Assembly (NCBI GenBank): GCA_937899935.1
Contig: CALCOW010000406.1
Span: 1-7,788 of the forward strand
Direction of reading: 5' to 3'
DNA length: 7,788 bases
Origin: an uncultured Phycisphaerae bacterium
Lineage (GTDB): Bacteria > Planctomycetota > Phycisphaerae > Phycisphaerales > SM1A02
Part shown: one piece after another, positions 1 to 5,639 of the stretch
Layout of the letters: each line of letters starts with the position of its first letter
Position numbering within the stretch: position 1 is the first letter of the stretch
Translations under genes and position numbers: made by a program
Notes under the pieces: generated by a model
Told to the model about the DNA's origin: nothing
The model's input: only the letters and a program-made list of their open reading frames with translations
Databases searched by the model: none

Positions 1-332
1 ACCATGTCCTTAACCTCAATATCATCAGGAATTTTATATCCCGATTGCAACTTATTGAGATTCTCCCATGCTTGATGTGGCGCAAGTGTTTGAAGCGGTG
101 GGCCTTGCTCGGCCTTTGAGATAAAGGCGGCTACGGTCGGATCCATAATGATGCCACGCTCTTGATACTGCAGCTCAATAACGTCTTCTTTGTCTCCATC
201 TTGGGTGCTGGTGCGCTGGATATTGTGATTTTGTTCACTATCAACTGGCTGTTCTGGCGCTGATACCCATCCACCAAACATAAGGGTCATCACAAACAGA
301 ACCGTCACTGTCATACTTTTTGCCGTTGTCAT
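1..332 (-). CDS. Secreted HSL-type alpha/beta hydrolase (esterase/lipase), N-terminal part
   Basis: Reading leftward from ATG at 332, an open frame of 110 codons runs off the left edge, so the catalytic part (HGGG oxyanion loop, GxSxG nucleophile) lies outside the window. Residues 1-24 look like a signal peptide: Lys-containing start, hydrophobic VTVLFVMTLMF core, then VSA. A polar linker follows, and from about residue 63 comes MDPTVAAF...GPPLQTLAPHQAW...IEVKDMV. This matches the start I know from hormone-sensitive-lipase-type hydrolases (Abhydrolase_3, Aes/LipH): LDP..., PPL..L.P..A, then a strand opening V.D..I. Such enzymes hydrolyse short-chain esters. An export signal suggests a periplasmic or extracellular role. 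The start is supported by GGGAG at 340-344, 7 nt before the ATG. The family call rests only on the N-terminal cap region, so substrate cannot be given. Confidence 0.72.
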   Translation of the reverse strand, partial: MTTAKSMTVTVLFVMTLMFGGWVSAPEQPVDSEQNHNIQRTSTQDGDKEDVIELQYQERGIIMDPTVAAFISKAEQGPPLQTLAPHQAWENLNKLQSGYKIPDDIEVKDM

Positions 333-731
333 TTACATACTCCCACGTTATACCCGTTCAATAAGAATTGAATCTTCGTTCAACACACAGATGACACGAC
401 CTTTTTTCTCATTTAATCGATGCTCTAGATGCTGGTCCAGATTTGCTATGGTGCCATGAACGCTACGGTCTTGTCAATGTGCCTGTCCAGCCACCAATCT
501 ATCGATTACTGATTGGCTTGTTTACGAACCACTAAGGCCCCTAGCGAGGTAAATGATGTGTTGATAGCGACCCCAGATCAACACAAACTAGCGTGCCAGT
601 TGAATTGTTTTTTAGTTGTAAAATGAGGGTCCGACCTTGAGTACTTGAAGACCCGCCAGTAGCTACAATGGCCACGGATGAGTTCCCTCTTGGCACATTT
701 TCGGTTGATTCCATCATCTTAAAAACACCCC
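333..731. other. Divergent intergenic region, no gene supported
   Basis: This stretch separates the minus-strand hydrolase from the plus-strand sulfotransferase, so it should carry both promoters. I found no convincing -35/-10 pair on either strand. The part next to the hydrolase is A+T-rich and has three alternating TTCAA/TTGAA half sites (357-383). The only sizeable open frame (minus, 541-753) starts at a TTG inside the sulfotransferase gene and resembles nothing I know. I do not call it. Confidence 0.5.
357..383. promoter_or_regulatory. Possible operator: alternating TTCAA/TTGAA half sites
   Basis: TTCAAT (357-362) and ATTGAA (367-372) form a perfect 6-nt inverted repeat around AAGA. A third half site, TTCAA, lies at 379-383, giving a second inverted pair with TTGAA (368-372). 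The cluster sits 25-51 nt upstream of the hydrolase ATG, where a regulator could act. It is A+T-rich and could be chance. Confidence 0.25.
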
Positions 732-1685
732 ATGCGCCGACTACTCCGACCAATCAAGCCCTTTGCTCGCTCCATTAAATGGGGACACTTGCTGCGCCGA
801 GCACAAAAGGATGCTGGTGGCCGCGATGACTCAAATCTGCCCAACACCTGTTTTATACTTGGCTGTGGACGTAGTGGAACAACCGTGCTGGGACGCCTGA
901 TTGCTACGCATCCAGAAGTCTACTACCTCCGAGAGCCCTATTACCTTTGGCGGGCGGTCGATCCACAGACAGACATGATTGGTTTTTATGGTGATGCTGG
1001 AGGACCACCTCGATGCACTTTCTTTGTTGCCGATGCTACTAATGAAAAAACATCGAGATTTCGTCGCTGTATGGCTGCAGAATTTCGCCGTGGCCACCAA
1101 CCAGAAGTGCTTGTCGAGAAAACACCAATTAACTCATGGCGCATTGAATATCTCAATGCGTTAGCGCCAGATGCAAAATTTGTTCACATTGTGCGTAATG
1201 GCATCAATGTCGTGAGATCGATTTCTCGTCTTGCTGTGAACAATGATTACAAGATTGCCTGGAAAGGACAGTGGAATCAATGGTGGGGACGAGATAATTG
1301 CAAATGGCAAGCGATGGTCAGAGATGCCCGTGCCCAAGGTTGGTTTGAGTCCTCACTCAATGACATTCAAAACGACATTGAGCGAGGGGCCCTTGAGTGG
1401 ATAGTGAGTTTGCAGGAAGCCAATCGCATGCGAACTGCGCTTGGAGATCGGATGCTCGAGTTTCGATATGAAGATTTTGCGACCAGCCCTAAAGAGACGC
1501 TCACAAAGATTGCACAGCATCTTGGAATTCAGGCACCAGAAAATTGGCTAGATGCAGCAGCTTGTGAAGTCAGCGCACCACGCACTAATTCAGGAACACC
1601 TATGACCCTTCCAACGGAATTGGGTAATGCTTTTAATGAGCTGCAAAAGCAATATGGTTATGAAGATCGATGTCTCACACGATAA
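732..1685 (+). CDS. Sulfotransferase family protein (PAPS-dependent type)
   Basis: This 317-residue protein transfers, by family analogy, a sulfuryl group from 3'-phosphoadenylyl sulfate to a hydroxyl or amine acceptor such as a polysaccharide, lipid or small molecule. The 5'-phosphosulfate-binding loop is clear: FILGCGRSGTT at 41-51, followed by LGRLIATHPEVYYLREP, the usual helix and strand. VEKTP (128-132) is the conserved strand before the 3'-phosphate site, and HIVRNGINVVRSISR (152-166) is the 3'-phosphate-binding segment with its Arg and Ser. RYEDF...P...L..I..HLGI (245-266) is the typical C-terminal module. A Trp-rich stretch (177-192) lies between them and may line the acceptor site. 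There is no signal peptide, and residues 1-38 are basic. No SD precedes the ATG, so the start is the most upstream plausible one and could be later. The gene stands alone, with no PAPS-synthesis or glycosyltransferase genes nearby, so the acceptor is unknown. Confidence 0.9.
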   Translation: MRRLLRPIKPFARSIKWGHLLRRAQKDAGGRDDSNLPNTCFILGCGRSGTTVLGRLIATHPEVYYLREPYYLWRAVDPQTDMIGFYGDAGGPPRCTFFVADATNEKTSRFRRCMAAEFRRGHQPEVLVEKTPINSWRIEYLNALAPDAKFVHIVRNGINVVRSISRLAVNNDYKIAWKGQWNQWWGRDNCKWQAMVRDARAQGWFESSLNDIQNDIERGALEWIVSLQEANRMRTALGDRMLEFRYEDFATSPKETLTKIAQHLGIQAPENWLDAAACEVSAPRTNSGTPMTLPTELGNAFNELQKQYGYEDRCLTR

Positions 1686-1700
1686 ACGTGTCTAGAACAG

Positions 1701-1721
1701 CCATTGTTGATAAACAAATGG
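1701..1721. terminator. Weak hairpin between convergent genes
   Basis: The 39-nt gap between the two convergent stop codons contains CCATTGTT (1701-1708) and AACAAATGG (1713-1721). They pair over 8 bp with one bulged A around a GATA loop. The stem is A+T-rich and lacks a clear T-run on either side, so it is at best a weak bidirectional terminator. Confidence 0.3.
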
Positions 1722-1724
1722 ACA

Positions 1725-2984
1725 TCAATCAGAAATGAGCCCACATCTTTTGAGTGAGCGCTCAAACTGATCCCAGCGCTGCTCAAGGCTGCCAGTCAAA
1801 CCAATTGACATGCGTATCAGACCTGGTGTCACACCGGCCTTGCTTAACGAATGTTCATCCATTTCGCTGGAGGTTGAACTTGCTGAACACGACATCAAGG
1901 TATCAAAGTAGCCAAGGCTCACTGCCATAAAGCCAAAACCTTCAACGTTCTGAAGGTCTTCCATTAACTTCTCGGCAAGCTCAGTGGTCCCTGTATCGAT
2001 CGTAAGTAATCCACCGAAACCGTACTCAGGCCGGCCAATTTGATGGAAGATCTCATGATCAGGATGATCTTCGAGGCCGGGATAGACCGTCTTCACACCA
2101 ACGGCTGTAAGACGATGAGCGAATTCTTGAGCACGACGTGCATGCTCAATCATGCGAATCGGTAGATGAGGCAGGCGCAAGCTAATTGAATGAGCCACCT
2201 GTGGATCCATTGTTGGTCCCAGGAGCATCAGTGGCCCAGTATGGAGGTCCATGAGCGAGCCAATAAAAGTACCCCGCCCTACAACGGTACCGGCAATGAA
2301 ATCACTGGCCCCATTAATAAATTTGGTCAAGGAGTGAACAACAATATCGGCTCCGTGCTCAATTGGGGTAATCGCGAGCGGCGCAAATGTGTTGTCAACA
2401 ATCAACTGGGCATCATGATGATGGGCTATTTTTGCTAGGACCGGAAGATTCGGCACTCGTAAGGTCGGATTGGTCAGCGATTCAGTATAGACGACCTTCG
2501 TTCGCTCATTCATTGCCTCGGTGACCGCATCATGGTCAGTAATATCAACAAAGGTCGTGGTCATGCCACACTTCGCCGGCAAGAACTTTGCCAGCATCGA
2601 CCATGTTCCGCCATACAGTGTATCGCTGGCAACAACATGATCGCCCTGCTCAAGGCAGCCCAAGAGCGCCGCTGCAATAGCACCTAATCCACTGCTGGCA
2701 CAATATCCAGCCTCCGCCCCTTCCATAGCAGCAAGCTGCCGGCCAAGGACAAAAACGGTTGGATTAAAGTGCCGTCCGTAAAGATAGCAACCACCCTCAT
2801 GCGGCCCCAAATTACCTTCAAAGATCTCTGGCATGGTGCCGGCTTCAAGAACCGTAAAGGTTGTAGAAGCAGCGATCGACATATTGACACCACCATGTTC
2901 CCCAAATTCATGGCGCAGATCAGCCAAACGCTCAACTGGATCATTAGGCTGCTGGTCTGGTGATTTCGGCATCTGATCATTCAT
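1725..2984 (-). CDS. mgl: Methionine gamma-lyase-like PLP enzyme (Cys/Met metabolism family)
   Basis: The 419-residue product belongs to the Cys/Met-metabolism PLP enzymes (aspartate aminotransferase fold I, cytosolic tetramers). Visible active-site elements are YGRHFNP at 69-75 (Tyr and Arg that reach the neighbouring subunit's phosphate), LYGGT at 123-127 (stacking Tyr124), VDNTF at 196-200 (Asp197 to the pyridine N), HSLTKFINGASD at 217-228 (Lys221, Schiff base) and GLIRMSIG at 388-395 (Arg391, carboxylate). The segments RHEFGEHGGVNMSI, FVDITDH, MLLGPTM, FGFMAVSLGY and TLMSCSASSTSSE closely match my memory of Arabidopsis methionine gamma-lyase. That enzyme converts L-methionine to methanethiol, 2-oxobutyrate and ammonia. 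Cystathionine gamma-synthase or lyase activity cannot be excluded. The frame is open to an ATG at 3104, but I choose 2984 because AGAGGA (2995-3000) precedes it, the extra 40 residues do not look like this family, and they would start in the tail of a terminator. The gene converges with the sulfotransferase. Confidence 0.92.
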   Translation of the reverse strand: MNDQMPKSPDQQPNDPVERLADLRHEFGEHGGVNMSIAASTTFTVLEAGTMPEIFEGNLGPHEGGCYLYGRHFNPTVFVLGRQLAAMEGAEAGYCASSGLGAIAAALLGCLEQGDHVVASDTLYGGTWSMLAKFLPAKCGMTTTFVDITDHDAVTEAMNERTKVVYTESLTNPTLRVPNLPVLAKIAHHHDAQLIVDNTFAPLAITPIEHGADIVVHSLTKFINGASDFIAGTVVGRGTFIGSLMDLHTGPLMLLGPTMDPQVAHSISLRLPHLPIRMIEHARRAQEFAHRLTAVGVKTVYPGLEDHPDHEIFHQIGRPEYGFGGLLTIDTGTTELAEKLMEDLQNVEGFGFMAVSLGYFDTLMSCSASSTSSEMDEHSLSKAGVTPGLIRMSIGLTGSLEQRWDQFERSLKRCGLISD

Positions 2985-3099
2985 CCGACGTAGATCCTCT
3001 TTCTGTACAAGATACCGGCTGCAAGAATCTACCGGCCTATCGCTACCGCAATGACTAGCATGACACCAAGTGAGCCTCGCCTTAGAAAGCGTATCGTAC

Positions 3100-3142
3100 A
3101 ACAAAGAACAGAGGCCCCCATCGCTTTTGATGAGGGCCTCTG
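3100..3142 (-). terminator. Intrinsic terminator of the repeat-protein gene
   Basis: CAGAGGCCC (3109-3117) pairs perfectly with GGGCCTCTG (3134-3142), 9 bp. After one mismatch the stem continues for 4 bp (3119-3122 with 3129-3132), closing a 6-nt loop. On the minus strand the stem is followed by TTCTTTGTT, a moderate T-tract. It begins 28 nt past the stop codon of the repeat-protein gene and separates it from the methionine gamma-lyase gene, so the two are probably not one operon. Confidence 0.85.
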
Positions 3143-3169
3143 GATTTGATTCTTATGAAGCGATACTGA

Positions 3170-4213
3170 TCAGTTGCCGCAGTCGGATTCTTTCCATTTC
3201 TTGCCAGCCTCTTCACGCGTGATCTTACCGCTTCGCACTGCTTCTCCAAGTGCTCGGCGTAGTTCCATGCATTCATCTGAGGCCTTTTCTTCATCGCCGC
3301 TCGAACCAGCTTGCTTCATGCGCTCGACCATCCGATTGAGTCGCGCATCGGCTTGCTCTTGCGTGATTTTGCCATCCTTCACCATCTGATCCAGATCAGC
3401 TTTGGCTTTGGCGTATTGTTCACGCATCGCTCCACGAGCATCGCCAGTCTTGGACTTCATGCTCTCAACCATCCGATTGAGTCTCGCATCGGCTTGCTCC
3501 TGCGTGATTTTGCCATCCTTGACCATCTGATCCAGATCAGCTTTGGCTTTGGCGTATTGTTCACGCATCGCTCCACGAGCATCGCCAGTCTCTGGGTTCA
3601 TCATCTCTTTCATTGCGGCAAGTCGATCGCTCATTTGCTGCTTCGTAAGCTTGCCACTTGCAACCATCTTCTGCATTGCATCACGAGACTTACCAAATGA
3701 CTCTCTAGTGAGACCCTCTTCTTTGAATGCTGAAAGCGTCTCGTAGGTACCAAGAGCTTCATCGGCTTGCGCCTGGGTCATCGCACCCTTCTGAATTGCT
3801 TTCTTCATGCTTTCAGTCATATCTTCAAGCATTTCTCCTCTGAGAGCTTCCATATACTCACCAAGTAGAGGACGAATGTCTTCGCGGCTGATCTCGCCTG
3901 CTAGATGATCACCAATAAGCTGTTCTTTTAGTTTGAGAAAGGACTCTTCTTCTTTGAGCCGATCCTGAGAACCAAGAAGATACTGACCTAACTGTGTTGA
4001 AGTGATCTTCCCAGACTCAAATCCACCCATCAGTCGTTCAACAATGCGGCTGACTGTGATGGTGCGCGGGGCTTCCTGAGCAGTTCGCTGAGGCGCACGT
4101 TCACCACGTGACTGAGCCACCGCTGTCGTTGCCACAAATCCACTGGCCAAAATCGTCGCCGCTGCAGCAAAGTTCTTAACCGTTGAAAATGACAGTTCAA
4201 TAGGTCCAGACAT
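3170..4213 (-). CDS. Secreted repeat protein with eight Gly-Lys-Ile-Thr-type modules
   Basis: I do not recognise this 347-residue protein as a named family. Residues 1-33 form a signal peptide (hydrophobic stretch about 14-32, cleavage likely after AVA at 31-33). The mature part is highly charged and probably alpha-helical. It contains eight degenerate copies of a turn-plus-helix motif of the form xGK(I/L)T-x-EQA: SGKIT 67, AGEIS 105, KGAMT 142, EEGLT 165, SGKLT 186, DGKIT 233, DGKIT 280 and SGKIT 328. Copies six and seven sit in 47-residue units (210-256 and 257-303) that are identical at 43 positions. The motif recalls SHOCT-type short helical modules, an analogy only. Two Cys (315, 345) flank the last module and could form a disulfide. 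The start at 4213 is set by AGGAGA (4221-4226), 7 nt upstream; an ATG at 4243 lacks any SD. The gene is monocistronic by its promoter-like upstream region and its terminator. A periplasmic scaffold or binding role is possible but unproven. Confidence 0.88.
   Translation of the reverse strand: MSGPIELSFSTVKNFAAAATILASGFVATTAVAQSRGERAPQRTAQEAPRTITVSRIVERLMGGFESGKITSTQLGQYLLGSQDRLKEEESFLKLKEQLIGDHLAGEISREDIRPLLGEYMEALRGEMLEDMTESMKKAIQKGAMTQAQADEALGTYETLSAFKEEGLTRESFGKSRDAMQKMVASGKLTKQQMSDRLAAMKEMMNPETGDARGAMREQYAKAKADLDQMVKDGKITQEQADARLNRMVESMKSKTGDARGAMREQYAKAKADLDQMVKDGKITQEQADARLNRMVERMKQAGSSGDEEKASDECMELRRALGEAVRSGKITREEAGKKWKESDCGN
3318..3599. repeat. 141-bp in-frame tandem duplication
   Basis: Two direct copies, 3318-3458 and 3459-3599, differ at nine positions by my count. 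The 70-nt stretch 3381-3450 is identical to 3522-3591. The period is exactly 47 codons, so copy number can change without breaking the frame of the repeat protein. The high identity compared with the other degenerate modules indicates a recent duplication or gene conversion. Confidence 0.95.
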
Positions 4214-4274
4214 CAGTGCGTCTCCTAGCTTGCTGAAAAACATAATCGTTCAAAACCATATCAATTCTGCCAAC

Positions 4275-4303
4275 AGGATATGAATCACGAATGCCTTCGT
4301 CAA
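4275..4303 (-). promoter_or_regulatory. Putative sigma-70-like promoter of the repeat-protein gene
   Basis: On the minus strand TTGACG (4298-4303) is separated by 17 nt from TATCCT (4275-4280). A second TTGACA lies just upstream at 4305-4310. This would give a leader of about 55 nt before the ATG at 4213. The -10 match is only 4 of 6. Confidence 0.4.
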
Positions 4304-4443
4304 GTGTCAAGCATCCTCCTAAGACGATTCTCACATTTGACCCTCTTTCAGGCGGCAAAAAAGGGATTTCATGTGCCTCCAAGAGGCAAGACAGATTCTG
4401 GGTAAGGCGAGAATCCCAGCCTGCCCCCAATGGACACCAGCCC

Positions 4444-4472
4444 TTGATTATCATTCGATCTCAGCTTGTGAT
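4444..4472 (+). promoter_or_regulatory. Weak candidate promoter of the SMP-30 gene
   Basis: TTGATT (4444-4449) and TGTGAT (4467-4472) lie 17 nt apart, each with 4 of 6 consensus matches. Transcription would begin near 4479, about 48 nt before the chosen start codon. This is the best pair I found, but it is weak. Confidence 0.22.
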
Positions 4473-4526
4473 TTGTACCGACTGGTGCGAGCCCACTCAG
4501 AAACCCATAAAAGGAAGCCGAACACG

Positions 4527-5441
4527 ATGGTCGTTATTGAGTCGCACACGGATGAAGTTTGGAAGTTAGTCGATCAAGATGCCACTCTTGAGAAAGTTGC
4601 AACTGGCTGTGCTTTCACAGAAGGTCCTATTTGGCATCCGAGAGAACAGTGTCTTCTGTTTTCTGATATTCCCAATAATGCGCGTCGCAAGTACACGCCT
4701 GATGGACAAATGGTCACCACACGCCAGCCATCAAATAAATGCAATGGCATGACCTATGACACAAATCTAAATTTAATCGTGTGCGAACACATCACTTCAT
4801 CACTGGTGATGGAGTCTCCAGAAGGAAATCGTCGCGTTCTTGCCTCTCACTTTGAAGGCAAGCAGCTCAATAGTCCCAATGATTTGTGCATGCGAGCTGA
4901 CGGATCGATCTACTTTTCAGATCCATCCTATGGAAGAATGCCCGTCTTCGGCGAAGAACGCGAGCAGGAGCTCGATTTTCAAGGGGTCTTCCGAGTTCCA
5001 GCTCATGGCGGCGAACTTGAACTCGTTGTTGACCGTGATGCCTATGAGCAACCCAATGGCCTCTGTTTCTCTCCTGATGAATCATTGATGTACGTCGCTG
5101 ATTCCCCGAGAGCTCTTATTGATGTTTACGAGGTCAGCAGTGACGGGCGTCTCTGCAACCGCCAGCGATTTGCCCAGAACATTGGTGACGGCCAAATGGA
5201 AGGCGGCATCCCTGACGGCATGAAATGTGACGAATTCGGGAATATCTGGGTCAGTGGCCCAAAAGGCTTTTGGATATTCAATAAAGGTGGCCAGCATATT
5301 GGCACCCTTCACATACCAGAACACGCCACTAATCTTCATTGGGGCGGACCGGACTGGCATACCTTATATATAGCTGCAACCACTTCGATTTATGCGCTGC
5401 GCACCTTGGTTGGACCACACAAAGAGGCCTTTATGGGCTGA
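4527..5441 (+). CDS. SMP-30/gluconolactonase/LRE family lactonase-type hydrolase
   Basis: The 304-residue product is a full-length six-bladed beta-propeller of the SMP-30/gluconolactonase family, whose members hydrolyse sugar lactones or related esters with one divalent metal ion. Expected metal and substrate ligands are present: Glu32 in FTEGPIWHP (30-38), Asn118 in SPNDL (116-120), Asn177 in QPNGLCFSPDE (175-185) and Asp230 in GIPDGMKCDE (227-236). Blade-type motifs such as DGSIYFSDPSYG (125-136) and GNIWVSGPKGFWIF (238-251) recur, and the end NLHWGGPDWHTLYIAA...IYAL is typical of gluconolactonases. No signal peptide is seen, so it is probably cytoplasmic. The start is ATG 4527, preceded by AGGAA at 4512-4516. 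The frame is open to an ATG at 4371, but those 52 residues do not resemble the family. The true lactone is unknown: no sugar dehydrogenase or uptake genes lie alongside. It is divergent from the repeat-protein gene. Confidence 0.93.
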   Translation: MVVIESHTDEVWKLVDQDATLEKVATGCAFTEGPIWHPREQCLLFSDIPNNARRKYTPDGQMVTTRQPSNKCNGMTYDTNLNLIVCEHITSSLVMESPEGNRRVLASHFEGKQLNSPNDLCMRADGSIYFSDPSYGRMPVFGEEREQELDFQGVFRVPAHGGELELVVDRDAYEQPNGLCFSPDESLMYVADSPRALIDVYEVSSDGRLCNRQRFAQNIGDGQMEGGIPDGMKCDEFGNIWVSGPKGFWIFNKGGQHIGTLHIPEHATNLHWGGPDWHTLYIAATTSIYALRTLVGPHKEAFMG

Positions 5442-5532
5442 TTCGTGCGGCCAGTTGAGTTTCGAGTACCCCTCCCTGAGCGATCCTAGAAGACGGTTTT
5501 TTAAGGACCTCACCTTCTTTCGACCCCAAAAA

Positions 5533-5634
5533 CCCTAAGGACTTGCCCCTGGCCCGTGGCGGCTACGCGAAACCTATGGAGCGAGGGTTTCTTAGGGGCA
5601 TCAGTGATGCCTACAAACTCAATTTATGGGGCAA
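5533..5634 (+). promoter_or_regulatory. Structured leader of the beta-helix gene, possible translational switch
   Basis: Perfect complements allow a compact three-way junction: P1 CCCTAAG (5533-5539) with CTTAGGG (5591-5597), P2 TGGCC (5550-5554) with GGCTA (5561-5565, one G-U), and P3 AAACC (5570-5574) with GGTTT (5586-5590), stacked directly on P1. A further hairpin pairs GCATC (5598-5602) with GATGC (5606-5610). The junction segment TTGCCCC (5543-5549) is perfectly complementary to GGGGCAA (5628-5634), the only SD-like sequence before the start codon at 5640. It can alternatively pair with GGGGCA at 5595-5600. It matches no riboswitch class I recognise. The fold is from inspection only, and short complements of this length can arise by chance. 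Confidence 0.4.
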
Positions 5635-5639
5635 ATACT

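Larger units (their letters stand above)
4214..4526. other. Divergent promoter region between repeat protein and SMP-30 genes
   Basis: No gene is supported here: open frames extending from both sides lack ribosome-binding sites and family similarity. It holds a fairly good minus-strand promoter (4275-4303), a weak plus-strand one (4444-4472), and a small perfect hairpin with TGCCTC (4374-4379) and GAGGCA (4383-4388) around a 3-nt loop, with no attached T-run. Confidence 0.5.

Noticed and set aside
541..753. Minus-strand open frame of 70 codons overlapping the sulfotransferase start
   Set aside because: It starts at a TTG inside the sulfotransferase gene. The first ATG (717) has no proper SD, and the product is a low-complexity Ser/Thr/Gly sequence unlike any family I know.
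3311..3700. Plus-strand open frame of 129 codons with internal repeats
   Set aside because: It is the antisense shadow of the 141-bp duplication in the minus-strand repeat protein. The repeats follow from the DNA duplication, and there is no ribosome-binding site.
3170..4213. EF-hand calcium sites suggested by the DxDxxxxDGKI pattern
   Set aside because: If Asp-Gly-Lys-Ile is aligned to loop positions 5-8, loop positions 1, 3 and 12 are Gln, Val and Gln, so the calcium ligands are missing.
4374..4388. TGCCTC/GAGGCA hairpin as a riboswitch or attenuator of the SMP-30 gene
   Set aside because: The stem is only 6 bp with a 3-nt loop. It lies upstream of the best candidate transcription start and has no T-run or SD relationship.
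4291..4526. Extended N terminus of the SMP-30 protein (ATG 4371) and a separate frame from 4291
   Set aside because: Neither start has an SD, the added residues lack family similarity, and the properly spaced AGGAA belongs to ATG 4527.
5484..5508. Hairpin with a T6 run after the SMP-30 gene as an intrinsic terminator
   Set aside because: The stem is only about 4 bp plus mismatched A-T/G-U pairs, and the T6 run (5498-5503) lies within it rather than after it.
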